Below are positions 44,493 through 53,300 of a DNA stretch of 64,000 bases, in pieces; the first letter of the stretch is position 1; every line of letters starts with the position of its first letter. A program made the translations under genes and the position numbers. Under the pieces are notes generated by a model. It ran no database searches. It was not told the origin of the DNA and worked only from the letters and a program-made list of their open reading frames with translations. Source of the stretch: Alphaproteobacteria bacterium HT1-32 (lineage in GTDB: Bacteria; Pseudomonadota; Alphaproteobacteria; Rhodospirillales; HT1-32); assembly GCA_009649675.1 (NCBI GenBank), contig WJPL01000001.1:640469-704468 (forward strand). Direction: 5' to 3'.

Positions 44493-45212
44493 ATGAGCAG
44501 CGAACCGCATATACTGATCGTCGACGACCATCGTGACATTCGCGAGCCGCTGGCGCGCTATCTGCAACGTCACGGCTATCGTACGACACTGGCTGAAAAC
44601 GCTGCCCGCGCCCGCAAGGCCATGGAGGCGGCAGCCATCGATCTGGTCGTCCTTGATGTCATGATGCCCGGTGAGGACGGACTGAGCCTGCTTCGTGATC
44701 TCCGCCAGAACAGCGAAATTCCCGTCATTATGCTGACCGCAGTCACGGAAAGTGCTGACCGCATTCTGGGTCTGGAACTGGGCGCTGATGATTATGTGAA
44801 CAAACCCTTCGAACCACGGGAACTGGTTGCCCGGATCAAGGCCGTGCTCCGCCGCAGCGATAACCGCAATGACACGCCGTCACTTGAAGATGCCGACCTC
44901 ATCCGTTTTGACCGCTGGCGCCTGAAGCCCCTGCAACGCGAACTGATTGATGAGCAGGATGTCAGCATTCCACTCGGCACGGCGGAATATCGTCTGCTGG
45001 CTGTGTTCCTCGACCATCCCCGCCGCGTGCTGTCCCGCGACCAGCTGCTTGATCTGGCCAGCGGCCGAAGTGCCCAGCCCTTTGACCGCAGCATCGACAA
45101 CCGGGTCAGCCGGCTGCGGCGGAAACTGGAACGCGATCCGAAAGCACCAGAACTGATCACCACAGTCTGGGGTGGCGGTTACATGTTCACCGCCGGAGTT
45201 GAACGGGAATGA
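44493..45212 (+). CDS. OmpR-family response regulator
   Basis: 239 aa from ATG 44493, with AGGAA 7 nt upstream. The receiver domain has the acidic pair Asp11/Asp12 (ILIVDDH), phospho-acceptor Asp55 (VVLDVMMPG), the Thr/Ser switch in IPVIMLTAV and Lys in VNKPFEPREL. The winged-helix output domain (about residues 135-236) has PLGTAEYRLLAVFLDHPRRVLSRDQLLDL, then RSIDNRVSRLRRKLERDPKAPELITTVWGGGYMF. The stop overlaps the kinase start by 4 nt. It is divergent from the EF-hand gene. Confidence 0.95.
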   Translation: MSSEPHILIVDDHRDIREPLARYLQRHGYRTTLAENAARARKAMEAAAIDLVVLDVMMPGEDGLSLLRDLRQNSEIPVIMLTAVTESADRILGLELGADDYVNKPFEPRELVARIKAVLRRSDNRNDTPSLEDADLIRFDRWRLKPLQRELIDEQDVSIPLGTAEYRLLAVFLDHPRRVLSRDQLLDLASGRSAQPFDRSIDNRVSRLRRKLERDPKAPELITTVWGGGYMFTAGVERE

Positions 45213-46639
45213 AATGGCTGACGCCCTTCTGGCCAAAGCGGATGGCCAGCCAAATGATTGCCCTGGTGATTGCCGGTTTCGTGCTGTCACAGATCATCGT
45301 TCTGATTGCCATCACGCTGGACCGGCGCGAATCCCTGCGCGAATTTGAAAGCGCCCGCCTGCTTGACCGGCTGGCGGTCACCGTCCGTATCATCGAAAAC
45401 GCGCCGCCGTCGCTTGGCCGGCAACTGACCGCCGCCACCTCCTCGAACTTCCTGACCTTCTGGGTCACCCGCACCCCGGTCCTGCAGGAAGGCATCATGG
45501 ATTCCGACCGGGACTGGCATGATGTTGACGAACGCATAAGGTCACTGAAACAGCGGATCGGCCAGAACCGCGATATCCGGTTTGGCGACAAGGACCGCCT
45601 GCTGCGGTCTGCAAGACTGCCCCGCGAAATCAGGTCCGGCAAAGATGATGACGACGACGATGACCGCAAACGCTTCCGAGAAGGTGACAGGTTCCGGCCG
45701 GACCTTGTCCTCTCCATCGGGCTGCGTGACGGCAGATGGCTGAATGCCGGTCTCAATCACCGCCAACATGTCGGCAGAATCGGCTTTCCGATCCTGCTGT
45801 CTTTCCTGATAACCGGCAGTGTCCTGGCGCTGGTCGTCATCCTTGCGGTACGCCGGGTCACGCGACCGCTTGAACATCTGTCCGGTGCCGCCGACCGGAT
45901 GGGGCGGGGCGAGACGGTCAGCCCGATTGCCGAGGCCGGTCCCGCCGACCTGCGGGAGACCATCCGCGCCTTCAACCAGATGCAGGACCGGCTGCACCGC
46001 ATGATGACCGACCGCACCCGCATGCTGGCAGCACTGGGGCATGACCTGCGCACCCCCATCACATCGCTGAAGCTGCAAACCGAATTCATTGAAGATGACG
46101 ACCTGCGTGACCGCATGCAGCGTCAGCTCAACGACATGCACCAGATGGCGGAATCAGCCCTGAACTTTGCCCGCGATGCCTCCGACGGCGAGGCTGCGCG
46201 GCAAACCGACATCACCGCACTGGTTGAGAGCCTGATTGACGACATGGAAGGGATCAACACCGCCGTCAGCTTTGTCGGGGAAACGCGTATAACAACCCGA
46301 TGTCGCCCGGTCGCCCTTGGTCGCGCCATCCGGAATCTGATCCAGAACGCGGTCAACTATGGCGGACAGGCCATTGTCGATGTTTCTGATGCAGGCGACC
46401 ATATCGAAATCACAATCGACGATAACGGGCCGGGCATTCCCGAGGCCGACCTTGCCCGCGTGTTCGATGCCTTCGAGCGGCTGGACGATGCCCGCAACAA
46501 GGACAGTGGCGGCACCGGTCTTGGCCTGACCATCGCACGGACCATCGCCCGTTCACATGGCGGCGACGTAACCCTGACCAATCGTGAGGCCGGTGGTCTT
46601 CGGGCAAGGATCACCCTGCCTGCAACCAATCCGTCCTAG
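45209..46639 (+). CDS. Sensor histidine kinase with poly-Asp periplasmic segment
   Basis: 476 aa, EnvZ/CpxA-like architecture. TM1 about residues 16-37 and TM2 about 192-214 enclose a periplasmic domain of about 150 residues, with an uninterrupted run of seven Asp at residues 146-152, followed by a basic segment (RKRFREGDRFRPD). A HAMP domain (215-265) follows TM2. The H-box has His278 in ALGHDLRTPITSLK. N-box: IRNLIQNAVNYGG; G1: DNGPGIPEADLARVFDAFERLD; G2: GGTGLGLTIARTI. The Asp run and the EF-hand partner suggest that it senses a divalent cation. Confidence 0.93.
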   Translation: MKWLTPFWPKRMASQMIALVIAGFVLSQIIVLIAITLDRRESLREFESARLLDRLAVTVRIIENAPPSLGRQLTAATSSNFLTFWVTRTPVLQEGIMDSDRDWHDVDERIRSLKQRIGQNRDIRFGDKDRLLRSARLPREIRSGKDDDDDDDRKRFREGDRFRPDLVLSIGLRDGRWLNAGLNHRQHVGRIGFPILLSFLITGSVLALVVILAVRRVTRPLEHLSGAADRMGRGETVSPIAEAGPADLRETIRAFNQMQDRLHRMMTDRTRMLAALGHDLRTPITSLKLQTEFIEDDDLRDRMQRQLNDMHQMAESALNFARDASDGEAARQTDITALVESLIDDMEGINTAVSFVGETRITTRCRPVALGRAIRNLIQNAVNYGGQAIVDVSDAGDHIEITIDDNGPGIPEADLARVFDAFERLDDARNKDSGGTGLGLTIARTIARSHGGDVTLTNREAGGLRARITLPATNPS

Positions 46640-46792
46640 AAATGCGTTTCAGACACCGAACAGACCAGTCACGGCCAGATAATTCATTCCTGAAAAAGAC
46701 ATTGGTCTGATCCTCTGTTCATAGCTGGCTCTGGATTTCCGCCAGCAGAACGCCAGACTATCACCAACTTCAGTTCAGCCACAGAGGATGCC

Positions 46793-47239
46793 ATGAAAAT
46801 CAGAGACGCCCGCGCGGAAGATGAAAACAGCTGGCGGCAATTACTGTCCGGCTATCTCGACTTCATCGGGCTTGAGCAATCTGATGATATCACCAGCGCA
46901 ACCTGGCGGCGTATTCTGGACCCGGACAGCAGCCTGTTCTGCCGTGTCGCCGAAGATGACGGGGGCACCGTCATCGGCTTTGCCAATTGCGTCCTGCATG
47001 ACGGCACCTCGGTCGCCAGTCCGATCTGTTATCTGGAAGACCTGTATATCGATCAGGCCGCCCGCGGACGGGGCACCGGCAAGGCACTGATGAACGACCT
47101 GCTTGCGCTGTCGAAATCCCGCGGCTGGTCCCGTCTGTACTGGTTCACCGAACATGACAACACCACCGCCCGCCACCTCTATGACAGCTTCCGCCCTGCC
47201 GATGACTGGGTCCGCTATCAGATTAAGATCGATGAATAG
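46793..47239 (+). CDS. GNAT-family N-acetyltransferase
   Basis: 148 aa. It starts MKIRDARAEDENSWRQLLSGYLDFIG, typical of GNAT N-termini, and the acetyl-CoA-binding motif A is LEDLYIDQAARGRGTGKALMNDLL (residues about 82-105, with R-G-x-G-T/K). Motif B is RLYWFTEHDNTTARHLYDSF. The substrate is unknown. It stands alone, with 153 nt before it and a dispersed repeat behind it. Confidence 0.9.
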   Translation: MKIRDARAEDENSWRQLLSGYLDFIGLEQSDDITSATWRRILDPDSSLFCRVAEDDGGTVIGFANCVLHDGTSVASPICYLEDLYIDQAARGRGTGKALMNDLLALSKSRGWSRLYWFTEHDNTTARHLYDSFRPADDWVRYQIKIDE

Positions 47240-47280
47240 GACCGGGTCCGGGGAGACGCAAATAACCCATCCCTCTCTCC

Positions 47281-47360
47281 CCTCGTCCTGAACTTGATTC
47301 AGGACCTCTCTCAACACCATCATGCATCTGCGGGGGATCCTGAAACGAGTTCAGGATGAG
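47281..47360. repeat. Family A dispersed inverted repeat, imperfect copy
   Basis: The left arm (47281-47306, CCTCGTCCTGAACTTGATTC...) pairs imperfectly with the right arm (47335-47360, ...GAGTTCAGGATGAG). It fills the gap between the GNAT gene and the convergent amidohydrolase gene. Arms match the copies at 807-905 and 28417-28512. Confidence 0.85.
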
Positions 47361-47415
47361 AGAACCGTAAACTGGAGCGGCCGAGTCTGATACCCGCCGG
47401 GGTCTCCCCCTGCCC

Positions 47416-49098
47416 TCATCCCGCGAAGTCGCGCAACAGCTGGCCGGGGGTGCCGCAACCGGGGACCGGGCCGTCTGAACCGGCAACCTTCACCCCGTTG
47501 ACCCAGACGCCCTGCAGGCCAAGAGCGTCGGTATTCAGGCGTGGTGCACCGGCTGGCAGGTCGAACAGGCGGTAGCTTTTGCCACGCCCCACCGTCGCCG
47601 GATCAAACAGCAACAGATCAGCCGCAATGCCGGGTTTCAGATAGCCACGGCCCTGAATGCCATAGATATCTGCCGGACGCCCGGTCAGTTGCCAGACCGC
47701 TGTTTCAATCGGCAGGGCACCGAGGTCGCGTGACCAGTGACCCAGCAGATGCAGGCCATATCCGGCATCACAGAAGAACGACAGATGTGCCCCAGCATCC
47801 GACAGCGCAATGGAGGCATGGGGATGACGCATCATGCGTCCCACGGCCTCTTCATCAGAGTTCAGCACATGGGCATAGAACAGGGTTTCCAGATTTTCCG
47901 ACAGCGACAGGTCCAGCATCCAGTCCAGCGGGTCAACACCCGCTTCGGCGGCGCGGGCGGCAATCGTCGCATGTTCCAGATGTGCATTCTCCGGCTTGCC
48001 GGTCTGAATGATTCCGACCTTGTCCCAGTCCCCATTGAACAGGCGGATCGGGTTGACGGTTTTCAGTTCATCGCGCACCGATTGCCGGAACGACGGGTCC
48101 GCAAGAATTGAAGCGACCTGATCCTTCGGGGCGGTCATTGCTGGTTTCCAGGCGGTGATGCTCTCAAACGGGTAGGCCGATTTGAAGGTGAACTCGAAAG
48201 TCAGCGGACAGCAGGAGACCTGACCATAGAGCGGCACACCACGGTCCTGCGCGGCGGCAATTTCATCCAGCGCCTCGAAGGTCGCGGTCGGCTTGTTCGG
48301 GCTGTGCAGCAGGGCCGCAATCATTACCGGGCGACCGCTTTCCACTGACATCTGTTCCAGCCAGGGGATCGTGGTCTGACCGCCACGGGTCAGCATGAAG
48401 ACACCCTTACCGTCTGCTCCCATGGCCTTGGCCAGCGCCATCAGTTCCCTGTCGTCGGCGAGGCGGGACGGCATCGGCTTGCCCGCATCACCATTATGCT
48501 GGGGGGCTGTCGAGGTGGCGAAACCAACCGCCCCCGCCTTCATGGCTTCGCGAACGATACCGGCCATCACGCCGATCTCGTCTTCATTTGCCGCACGTTC
48601 CGTGGCATCTGCACCCATGGCCCAGGTGCGCAGACTGGAATGGCCAATAAAGGCCGCAACATTAGGGGTCACCCCCCGGTCTTCAATCCGGTCGAGATAT
48701 TCCGGAAATGTCTGGAATGACCAGTCGATACCACTGCGAAGTGCCTCGATGCTCATGCCCTCGACCTGCGTCAGGTTGCGCATGCAGAGATCACGGTCTT
48801 CCGGGCGACTGGGCGCGATGGTGAACCCGCAATTGCCGATAATGCAGGTGGTCACCCCCAGCGCCGGGGACGGATTGAGATAAGGATCCCAGGTGATCTG
48901 CGCATCGTAATGGGTATGGCTGTCGATAATTCCCGGCATCAGGGCCAGACCATCGGCTTCCACCACCTCCACAGCTTCGTTCTTCAGATTCTGACCGACG
49001 GCAATGATGCGGCCATTCTCCACCGCCACATCGCTTGTGAAGGCAGGCCCGCCGGTGCCGTTATAAAGCGTGGCACCCCGTATCAGCAGATCAGCCAT
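47416..49098 (-). CDS. N-acyl-D-amino-acid deacylase-like amidohydrolase
   Basis: 560 aa metal-dependent amidohydrolase, TIM-barrel type. It begins MADLLIRGATLYNGTGGPAFTSDVAVENGRIIAVG, with the HxH motif in MPGIIDSHTHYDAQITWDP, then GVTTCIIGNCGFTIAP, GHSSLRTWAMG, and the late Asp block SDAGAHLSFFCDAG. This fits the D-aminoacylase / N-acyl-D-glutamate deacylase clade, but the clade also has other substrates, so the D-specificity is not certain. It is the last gene of the GntR-led operon, 3 nt after the SAF-domain dehydrogenase. Confidence 0.85.
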   Translation of the reverse strand: MADLLIRGATLYNGTGGPAFTSDVAVENGRIIAVGQNLKNEAVEVVEADGLALMPGIIDSHTHYDAQITWDPYLNPSPALGVTTCIIGNCGFTIAPSRPEDRDLCMRNLTQVEGMSIEALRSGIDWSFQTFPEYLDRIEDRGVTPNVAAFIGHSSLRTWAMGADATERAANEDEIGVMAGIVREAMKAGAVGFATSTAPQHNGDAGKPMPSRLADDRELMALAKAMGADGKGVFMLTRGGQTTIPWLEQMSVESGRPVMIAALLHSPNKPTATFEALDEIAAAQDRGVPLYGQVSCCPLTFEFTFKSAYPFESITAWKPAMTAPKDQVASILADPSFRQSVRDELKTVNPIRLFNGDWDKVGIIQTGKPENAHLEHATIAARAAEAGVDPLDWMLDLSLSENLETLFYAHVLNSDEEAVGRMMRHPHASIALSDAGAHLSFFCDAGYGLHLLGHWSRDLGALPIETAVWQLTGRPADIYGIQGRGYLKPGIAADLLLFDPATVGRGKSYRLFDLPAGAPRLNTDALGLQGVWVNGVKVAGSDGPVPGCGTPGQLLRDFAG

Positions 49099-49101
49099 GG
49101 A

Positions 49102-50424
49102 TTATTCCGCCGCCATCGCGAGGGCACCCAGCTGCTCGGCTTCGCGCCGAATACGGACCGGCTCCGTCGTCTCGTCAATCTCGACATCTGCAAATGTCAC
49201 CGGACGGTCCATGGCCACGTCATTTTTCAGGCGCAGATTATGTGCCAGACCGATCGGCAGACCGCCAACTTTCAGGCTGGCATCCGCCGGCATCAGCTTG
49301 CCCCAGACGGTAAAGCCCCCTTCGCCATCCAGCATCTCACCGGCCTTCAGGTCACGCTTTGCCGTGGCAACCGCATCCCCCCGGAAACCACGGTTGCGGC
49401 CGGTCGGCTCGCCATGAATGGCGGCGGACAGAACCGAGATACCGAGTTCAAGACCGATCAGATGATAGGGTTTGTACATCGCGGCAAAGCGCCCGGTTGA
49501 ATCGGTCGTCATGCCGTACTGACGGAAACAGGCGGCGGCATAATCGTTCGGGGCCTCAAACACGACATAGACACCCCAGCGCAGATCACGGAACACCGGA
49601 CGGCCATCGCGTTCCAGCGACGAAACCACCTCGACCATACCGGAGCCTTCAAGGATACCGCCTTCCGATTTCGGACGCAGCAGTTGCGGCAGGTCATCCA
49701 CACCGCAGGGCGGGAAGGCCAGGCCATCAACCGGCACGGTGAGGTCACAGCCATTGGCGATCGCCGCCATTTCAATGGCGGACTTGGTGCCATCGAGGAA
49801 GGAATTGAACATCTGCGGGTTCATCCCCGCGGCCTTCGCTTCTTCCGGTGTCAGGCCGTAATGACCCCAGACACCTTCCGGCGTCACATGGTGATATTCC
49901 GGCAGATACTTTGTTCCCTTGCCTGCACAAACCACCTTGAATCCGCTGGCCCGTGCCCATTCAACCTGTTCGGACACCAGTGCCGGCTGGTCACCATAAG
50001 CCATGGTATAGACCACCCCGGCTTCATCAGCCCGGCGGGCCAGTGCGGCACCGGCCAGCACGTCAGCCTCGACATTGACCATGACGATATGCTTGCCGTT
50101 CTGGAATGCCGACAGCGCATGCCGGATACCGGCACCCGGATGGCCCGTGGCTTCAATCACCACGTCCACATCAGCCCGCGCACAAAGTGCCTCGCCACTG
50201 TCGATGAACCGGGTGGCGGCAATGCGATGCTGGTCCCAGCCGACATTCGCGCAGGCCGCCCGCGCCCGATCCGGGTCGAGATCCGCAATGGTCGTGACAA
50301 TCAGGCCCGGCGTCGTCGGCACCTGTGACAGAAACATCGAGCCGAATTTACCGGCCCCGATCAGGCCGACACGAACCGGCTTTCCCGCTGCGGCAAGACG
50401 CAGCGCATGTGTGTGGAGATTCAT
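49102..50424 (-). CDS. NAD(P)-dependent dehydrogenase with C-terminal SAF domain
   Basis: 440 aa. An N-terminal Rossmann domain with VRVGLIGAGKFGSMFLSQVP (residues about 17-36) is followed by a middle domain resembling homoserine-dehydrogenase-like proteins (GKHIVMVNVEADVLAGAALARRADEAGVVYTMAYGDQPAL). A C-terminal SAF domain (about residues 345-420) has ATAKRDLKAGEMLDGEGGFTVWGKLMPAD. The same combination is seen in a poorly characterised group of alphaproteobacterial oxidoreductases. The substrate is unknown. It lies between the dioxygenase and the amidohydrolase. Confidence 0.8.
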   Translation of the reverse strand: MNLHTHALRLAAAGKPVRVGLIGAGKFGSMFLSQVPTTPGLIVTTIADLDPDRARAACANVGWDQHRIAATRFIDSGEALCARADVDVVIEATGHPGAGIRHALSAFQNGKHIVMVNVEADVLAGAALARRADEAGVVYTMAYGDQPALVSEQVEWARASGFKVVCAGKGTKYLPEYHHVTPEGVWGHYGLTPEEAKAAGMNPQMFNSFLDGTKSAIEMAAIANGCDLTVPVDGLAFPPCGVDDLPQLLRPKSEGGILEGSGMVEVVSSLERDGRPVFRDLRWGVYVVFEAPNDYAAACFRQYGMTTDSTGRFAAMYKPYHLIGLELGISVLSAAIHGEPTGRNRGFRGDAVATAKRDLKAGEMLDGEGGFTVWGKLMPADASLKVGGLPIGLAHNLRLKNDVAMDRPVTFADVEIDETTEPVRIRREAEQLGALAMAAE

Positions 50425-50436
50425 CTTGTATGTCCT

Positions 50437-51234
50437 TTAAGCGGCCTGACGGCGGTTTCTGGCAAAGCTCGCAAGCGCATCATCGGCAACCGGCTCAATA
50501 GCCGTAAAATCACGATGGGCGATCCATTCCTTGCGGGTAAATTTGGTGATGTGATTGGAGACCGCGCACAGCGTCAGATAAACGATGGTGCGGGGATAGG
50601 GCGTGATGTTCGGCGGACTGGCATGAACCAGATTGCCATGGAACATCATGACACAACCGGCCGGGCCGGTCGGGGCATAGATACCCCCTTCCTCAACCAG
50701 TTCGGTGACCGTCTTCTTGTCCAGCGTCCAGAGCGGATAGGAGGTGGTCTGCAAATCGTGACCGGCTTCCAGCGTGCCGTGCTTGTGACTTTTCGGAATG
50801 AACATCAGCGGGCCGTTGATCGGCATGACCTCATCCAGAAAGACCGCAATATTCATTGCCCGCGGCTCCGGCATGCCATCATCGCGCGCCCATGTGCCGT
50901 AATCCTGATGCCACTGCCAGACGTCGCCGTCGAAGGCCGCCTTGGCATTAACCTTGAACTGATGCATGTAGACATCTTCGCCAAAGAACTGGCTGACCGG
51001 CTCAATCAGGCGCGGATGTGCGCCAAGCAGACGGAAGGCCTCGTTATAGGTATGCGCGGCAAACGCCGTCCGCGGCGCACCGGAGGTTTCCCGCCAGACT
51101 TCCTCGCGGTCAGACGCATAGATACCCTGCGCCTCCTCACGAAGCGCCACAATCTCCGCTTCAGAAAAGCAATTCGGCAGGAACAGGTAGCCCTGTTCGT
51201 CGAATTCGGCAATCTGTTCGTCGGTCAGTTTCAT
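50437..51234 (-). CDS. Fe(II)/2-oxoglutarate dioxygenase of the PhyH family, ectoine-hydroxylase-like
   Basis: 265 aa from ATG 51234, with GGGAGAGAG upstream; ATG 51276 is rejected. Fe ligands are His109 and Asp111 in WQWHQDYGTW and His204 in LVHASPPNITPYPR, and Arg215 in the same block should bind 2-oxoglutarate. The block WHQDYGTWARDDGMP resembles the EctD signature WHSDFETWHxEDGMP, and NITPYPR is shared. It differs at several EctD substrate positions, so it may hydroxylate a related imino or amino acid rather than ectoine. No ectABC is in the window. It sits between gntR and the SAF-domain dehydrogenase. Confidence 0.85.
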   Translation of the reverse strand: MKLTDEQIAEFDEQGYLFLPNCFSEAEIVALREEAQGIYASDREEVWRETSGAPRTAFAAHTYNEAFRLLGAHPRLIEPVSQFFGEDVYMHQFKVNAKAAFDGDVWQWHQDYGTWARDDGMPEPRAMNIAVFLDEVMPINGPLMFIPKSHKHGTLEAGHDLQTTSYPLWTLDKKTVTELVEEGGIYAPTGPAGCVMMFHGNLVHASPPNITPYPRTIVYLTLCAVSNHITKFTRKEWIAHRDFTAIEPVADDALASFARNRRQAA

Positions 51235-51294
51235 CGTCTCTCTCCCATTGCCGGGTCTGTTGCTGCCCGGCTTCATTTGAATGTCGGATTGAAA

Positions 51295-51981
51295 TCAGGC
51301 TGCGTCGTGGCGCAGCCGAAGCCGTTCGCTGGTCGCTCGCCCCGCCCGCTCCGCATGGTCACGGGCACGTTTTTCGGCAAGCTCGACATCACCGTTCCCG
51401 ATAGCCTCCAGAATGGCGCGATGTTCTTTCCAGGACAGTTCGCGGTTTTCACGCACCGTCAGAACCAGCCCCATCGACCGCTGGAAATGTGGCCAGGCGG
51501 TGCTGGCCATCTCCCCGATAGCCGGGTTGCCGCTGAGGTCATAGACCCCCTGATGGAAGGCAACATCTGCTCCGATCAGTTCCCGGGTTGCGTCCTTGCG
51601 GACTGCTTTCCACCCCCGGTCCATGACCTGTTCAAGCGGCATCATGTCGCTGGCACTGATAACCCGGTCACTCATCCGTGTCGCCGCCAGCCGCGCCGCC
51701 AGACCATCCAGCGCCGCCCGGACCTGGTAAAGCGCCAGCAACCTGTCTGCATCGACCAGAGAAACCATCAGGCCACGACGCCCGCGTTCGACCACCAGAC
51801 CTTCCTGATGCAGTTTTGTCAGGGCGTGGCTGATCGGCTGACGGGAGACGTCGAGCTGCTCAACCAGATCTGACTGAACCAGCGCCGCACCCTCCTCCAG
51901 ATCGCCAAAAAGTATTGCATCTTTAAGGCGTTGATAGACTTCATCGACAAGGTCGCCACGTGGCTGAATAGGTGTAATCAT
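51295..51981 (-). CDS. GntR-family regulator (FadR subfamily)
   Basis: 228 aa. The N-terminal winged HTH is LVDEVYQRLKDAILFGDLEEGAALVQSDLVEQLDVSRQPISHALTKLHQEGLVVERGRRGLMVSLVDADRLLALYQVR (residues about 10-85). The C-terminal FCD domain (about 90-215) includes GADVAFHQGVYDLSGNPAIGEMASTAWPHFQRSMGLVL, with Asp/His in the metal- or ligand-binding region. It is the first gene of a four-gene operon (gntR, dioxygenase, dehydrogenase, amidohydrolase). A perfect 16-bp palindrome lies 17 nt upstream of its start. Confidence 0.93.
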   Translation of the reverse strand: MITPIQPRGDLVDEVYQRLKDAILFGDLEEGAALVQSDLVEQLDVSRQPISHALTKLHQEGLVVERGRRGLMVSLVDADRLLALYQVRAALDGLAARLAATRMSDRVISASDMMPLEQVMDRGWKAVRKDATRELIGADVAFHQGVYDLSGNPAIGEMASTAWPHFQRSMGLVLTVRENRELSWKEHRAILEAIGNGDVELAEKRARDHAERAGRATSERLRLRHDAA

Positions 51982-51997
51982 AGTTTTTGAATCCCGA

Positions 51998-52013
51998 ATA
52001 CGGAATTCCGTAT
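51998..52013. promoter_or_regulatory. Candidate GntR operator, perfect palindrome
   Basis: ATACGGAATTCCGTAT is a perfect 16-bp palindrome, 16 nt upstream of the gntR start codon (51981) in the gap shared with the divergent methyltransferase gene. Palindromes of this length and type are known operators of FadR-subfamily GntR proteins. It suggests autoregulation of the whole operon. Confidence 0.65.
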
Positions 52014-52143
52014 GCCATAGTGATCTGTTTCAGACAAGATTATTGTCCGCAGGGCCGCAAAGAAAACTTGGCGTCTGTCAACGCGTCGGGTAATTTTTAA
52101 TACTGATAATTATTCGCAATTATTAATATAACGGACACCTTCC

Positions 52144-52926
52144 ATGTCGCAGGCAGAACGCCCGAACTACGATATCAAGACCGAGATCGCGGCCTACTGG
52201 GACCGTCGCGCCGAGACATTCGACGAAGCCCCGTCCCACGCAATTCGCCAGGGGCCGGAACGTGATGCCTGGAAGCAACTGCTGCGTACCCATCTGGAAG
52301 GGGACAACCCCCGTATCCTTGAGCTCGGATGCGGAACCGGCATTATCACTGATCTGCTCTGTGAAGCTGGCTGTCAGGTAACGGCCTTTGATCTGGCCGA
52401 GTCCATGTTGCAGCGGGCACGGGCCCGGATCGGCGACCGGGCCAGCATCCTGTTCGGCGATGCCGAAGACCCCTTTCCGGCGGAAGGCCCCTTTGACGGA
52501 ATCATTTCACGCCATCTCGTCTGGACGCTGCCCAATCCGGAGAAAGCCATCGCCCGCTGGCGCGAACTGCTGGCACCGGGCGGGCGTCTGCTCATCGTTG
52601 ACGGCTACTGGGGTGACAACAGCCTGCTGGCCAGTCTGCTGCGCCGGATGGCATCACTGGCCGAACCCGACCCGGTCAAGACAAACGGCCCGCCGGGCCT
52701 GACCGATCCGGGAAGTCCCTATCCGGAAATTGATGCCCTGCTGCCGTTTGGTATTAACGGCGCACCGCCGTCAAGAATTGCCGGACTGCTGGCTGATGCC
52801 GGCTTCACCGATATCCGGATCGATCCGCTGTCCGACCTGAAGCGCCAGCAGCGAAGCGGACGCCCGCTCGGCTTCCGGCTGCGCAGCATGTCGATACAGC
52901 GCTACCTCATCCGCGGCACCGCCTGA
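52144..52926 (+). CDS. Class I SAM-dependent methyltransferase
   Basis: 260 aa. SAM-binding motif I is ILELGCGTGIITDLLCEAG (residues about 58-76), followed by VTAFDLAESMLQRARAR, then FDGIISRHLVWTLPNPEKAIARWRELLAPGGRLLIVDGYWGD, a methyltransferase-11-type pattern. The first part MSQAERPNYDIKTEIAAYWDRRAETFDEAPSHAI is common in small-molecule methyltransferases. The substrate is unknown. It is divergent from gntR across 162 nt that include the palindrome. Confidence 0.85.
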   Translation: MSQAERPNYDIKTEIAAYWDRRAETFDEAPSHAIRQGPERDAWKQLLRTHLEGDNPRILELGCGTGIITDLLCEAGCQVTAFDLAESMLQRARARIGDRASILFGDAEDPFPAEGPFDGIISRHLVWTLPNPEKAIARWRELLAPGGRLLIVDGYWGDNSLLASLLRRMASLAEPDPVKTNGPPGLTDPGSPYPEIDALLPFGINGAPPSRIAGLLADAGFTDIRIDPLSDLKRQQRSGRPLGFRLRSMSIQRYLIRGTA

Positions 52927-52933
52927 CCTCAGA

Positions 52934-53296
52934 TCAGCTCAGCTTGAGCATCGGTCCAAGGTCCTGACCACCACAAAGGTGAATATGCAGATGCGGAACA
53001 TCCTGACGAGCATCACGACCAATGTTCGACAGAATACGATAGCCTGATCCGGCAATACCCTGTTCGCGGGCAATCTTGCCAATCATGCGGATCAGAGATG
53101 CGATCTCGGCCTCTGACGCGTTGGCGGAGAAATCATCGAAGGAAGTATAGGGCCCTTTCGGGATGACAAGCACATGGGTTTTCGCCAGTGGATTGATGTC
53201 AAGAAAGGCCAGGGCGTGCTCGTCTTCATCCACCTTTGTACAGGGGATTTCGCCCCGCAGGATTTTTGCAAAGATATTCTGATCATCATAGGCCAT
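52934..53296 (-). CDS. HIT-family (HinT-like) nucleotide hydrolase
   Basis: 120 aa from ATG 53296, with AGGAG 7-8 nt upstream. The HIT triad is HLHIHL in DVPHLHIHLCGGQDLG. The N-terminus MAYDDQNIFAKILRGEIPCTKV and block ALAFLDINPLAKTHVLVIPKGPY are typical of HinT-like phosphoramidases. It lies 4 nt downstream of hisE, a common alphaproteobacterial order. Confidence 0.93.
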   Translation of the reverse strand: MAYDDQNIFAKILRGEIPCTKVDEDEHALAFLDINPLAKTHVLVIPKGPYTSFDDFSANASEAEIASLIRMIGKIAREQGIAGSGYRILSNIGRDARQDVPHLHIHLCGGQDLGPMLKLS

Positions 53297-53300
53297 CGGT

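Noticed and set aside
50407-51873. A 488-codon plus-strand frame antisense to the dioxygenase and GntR genes
   Set aside because: No protein family blocks; the minus-strand genes have clear catalytic motifs.
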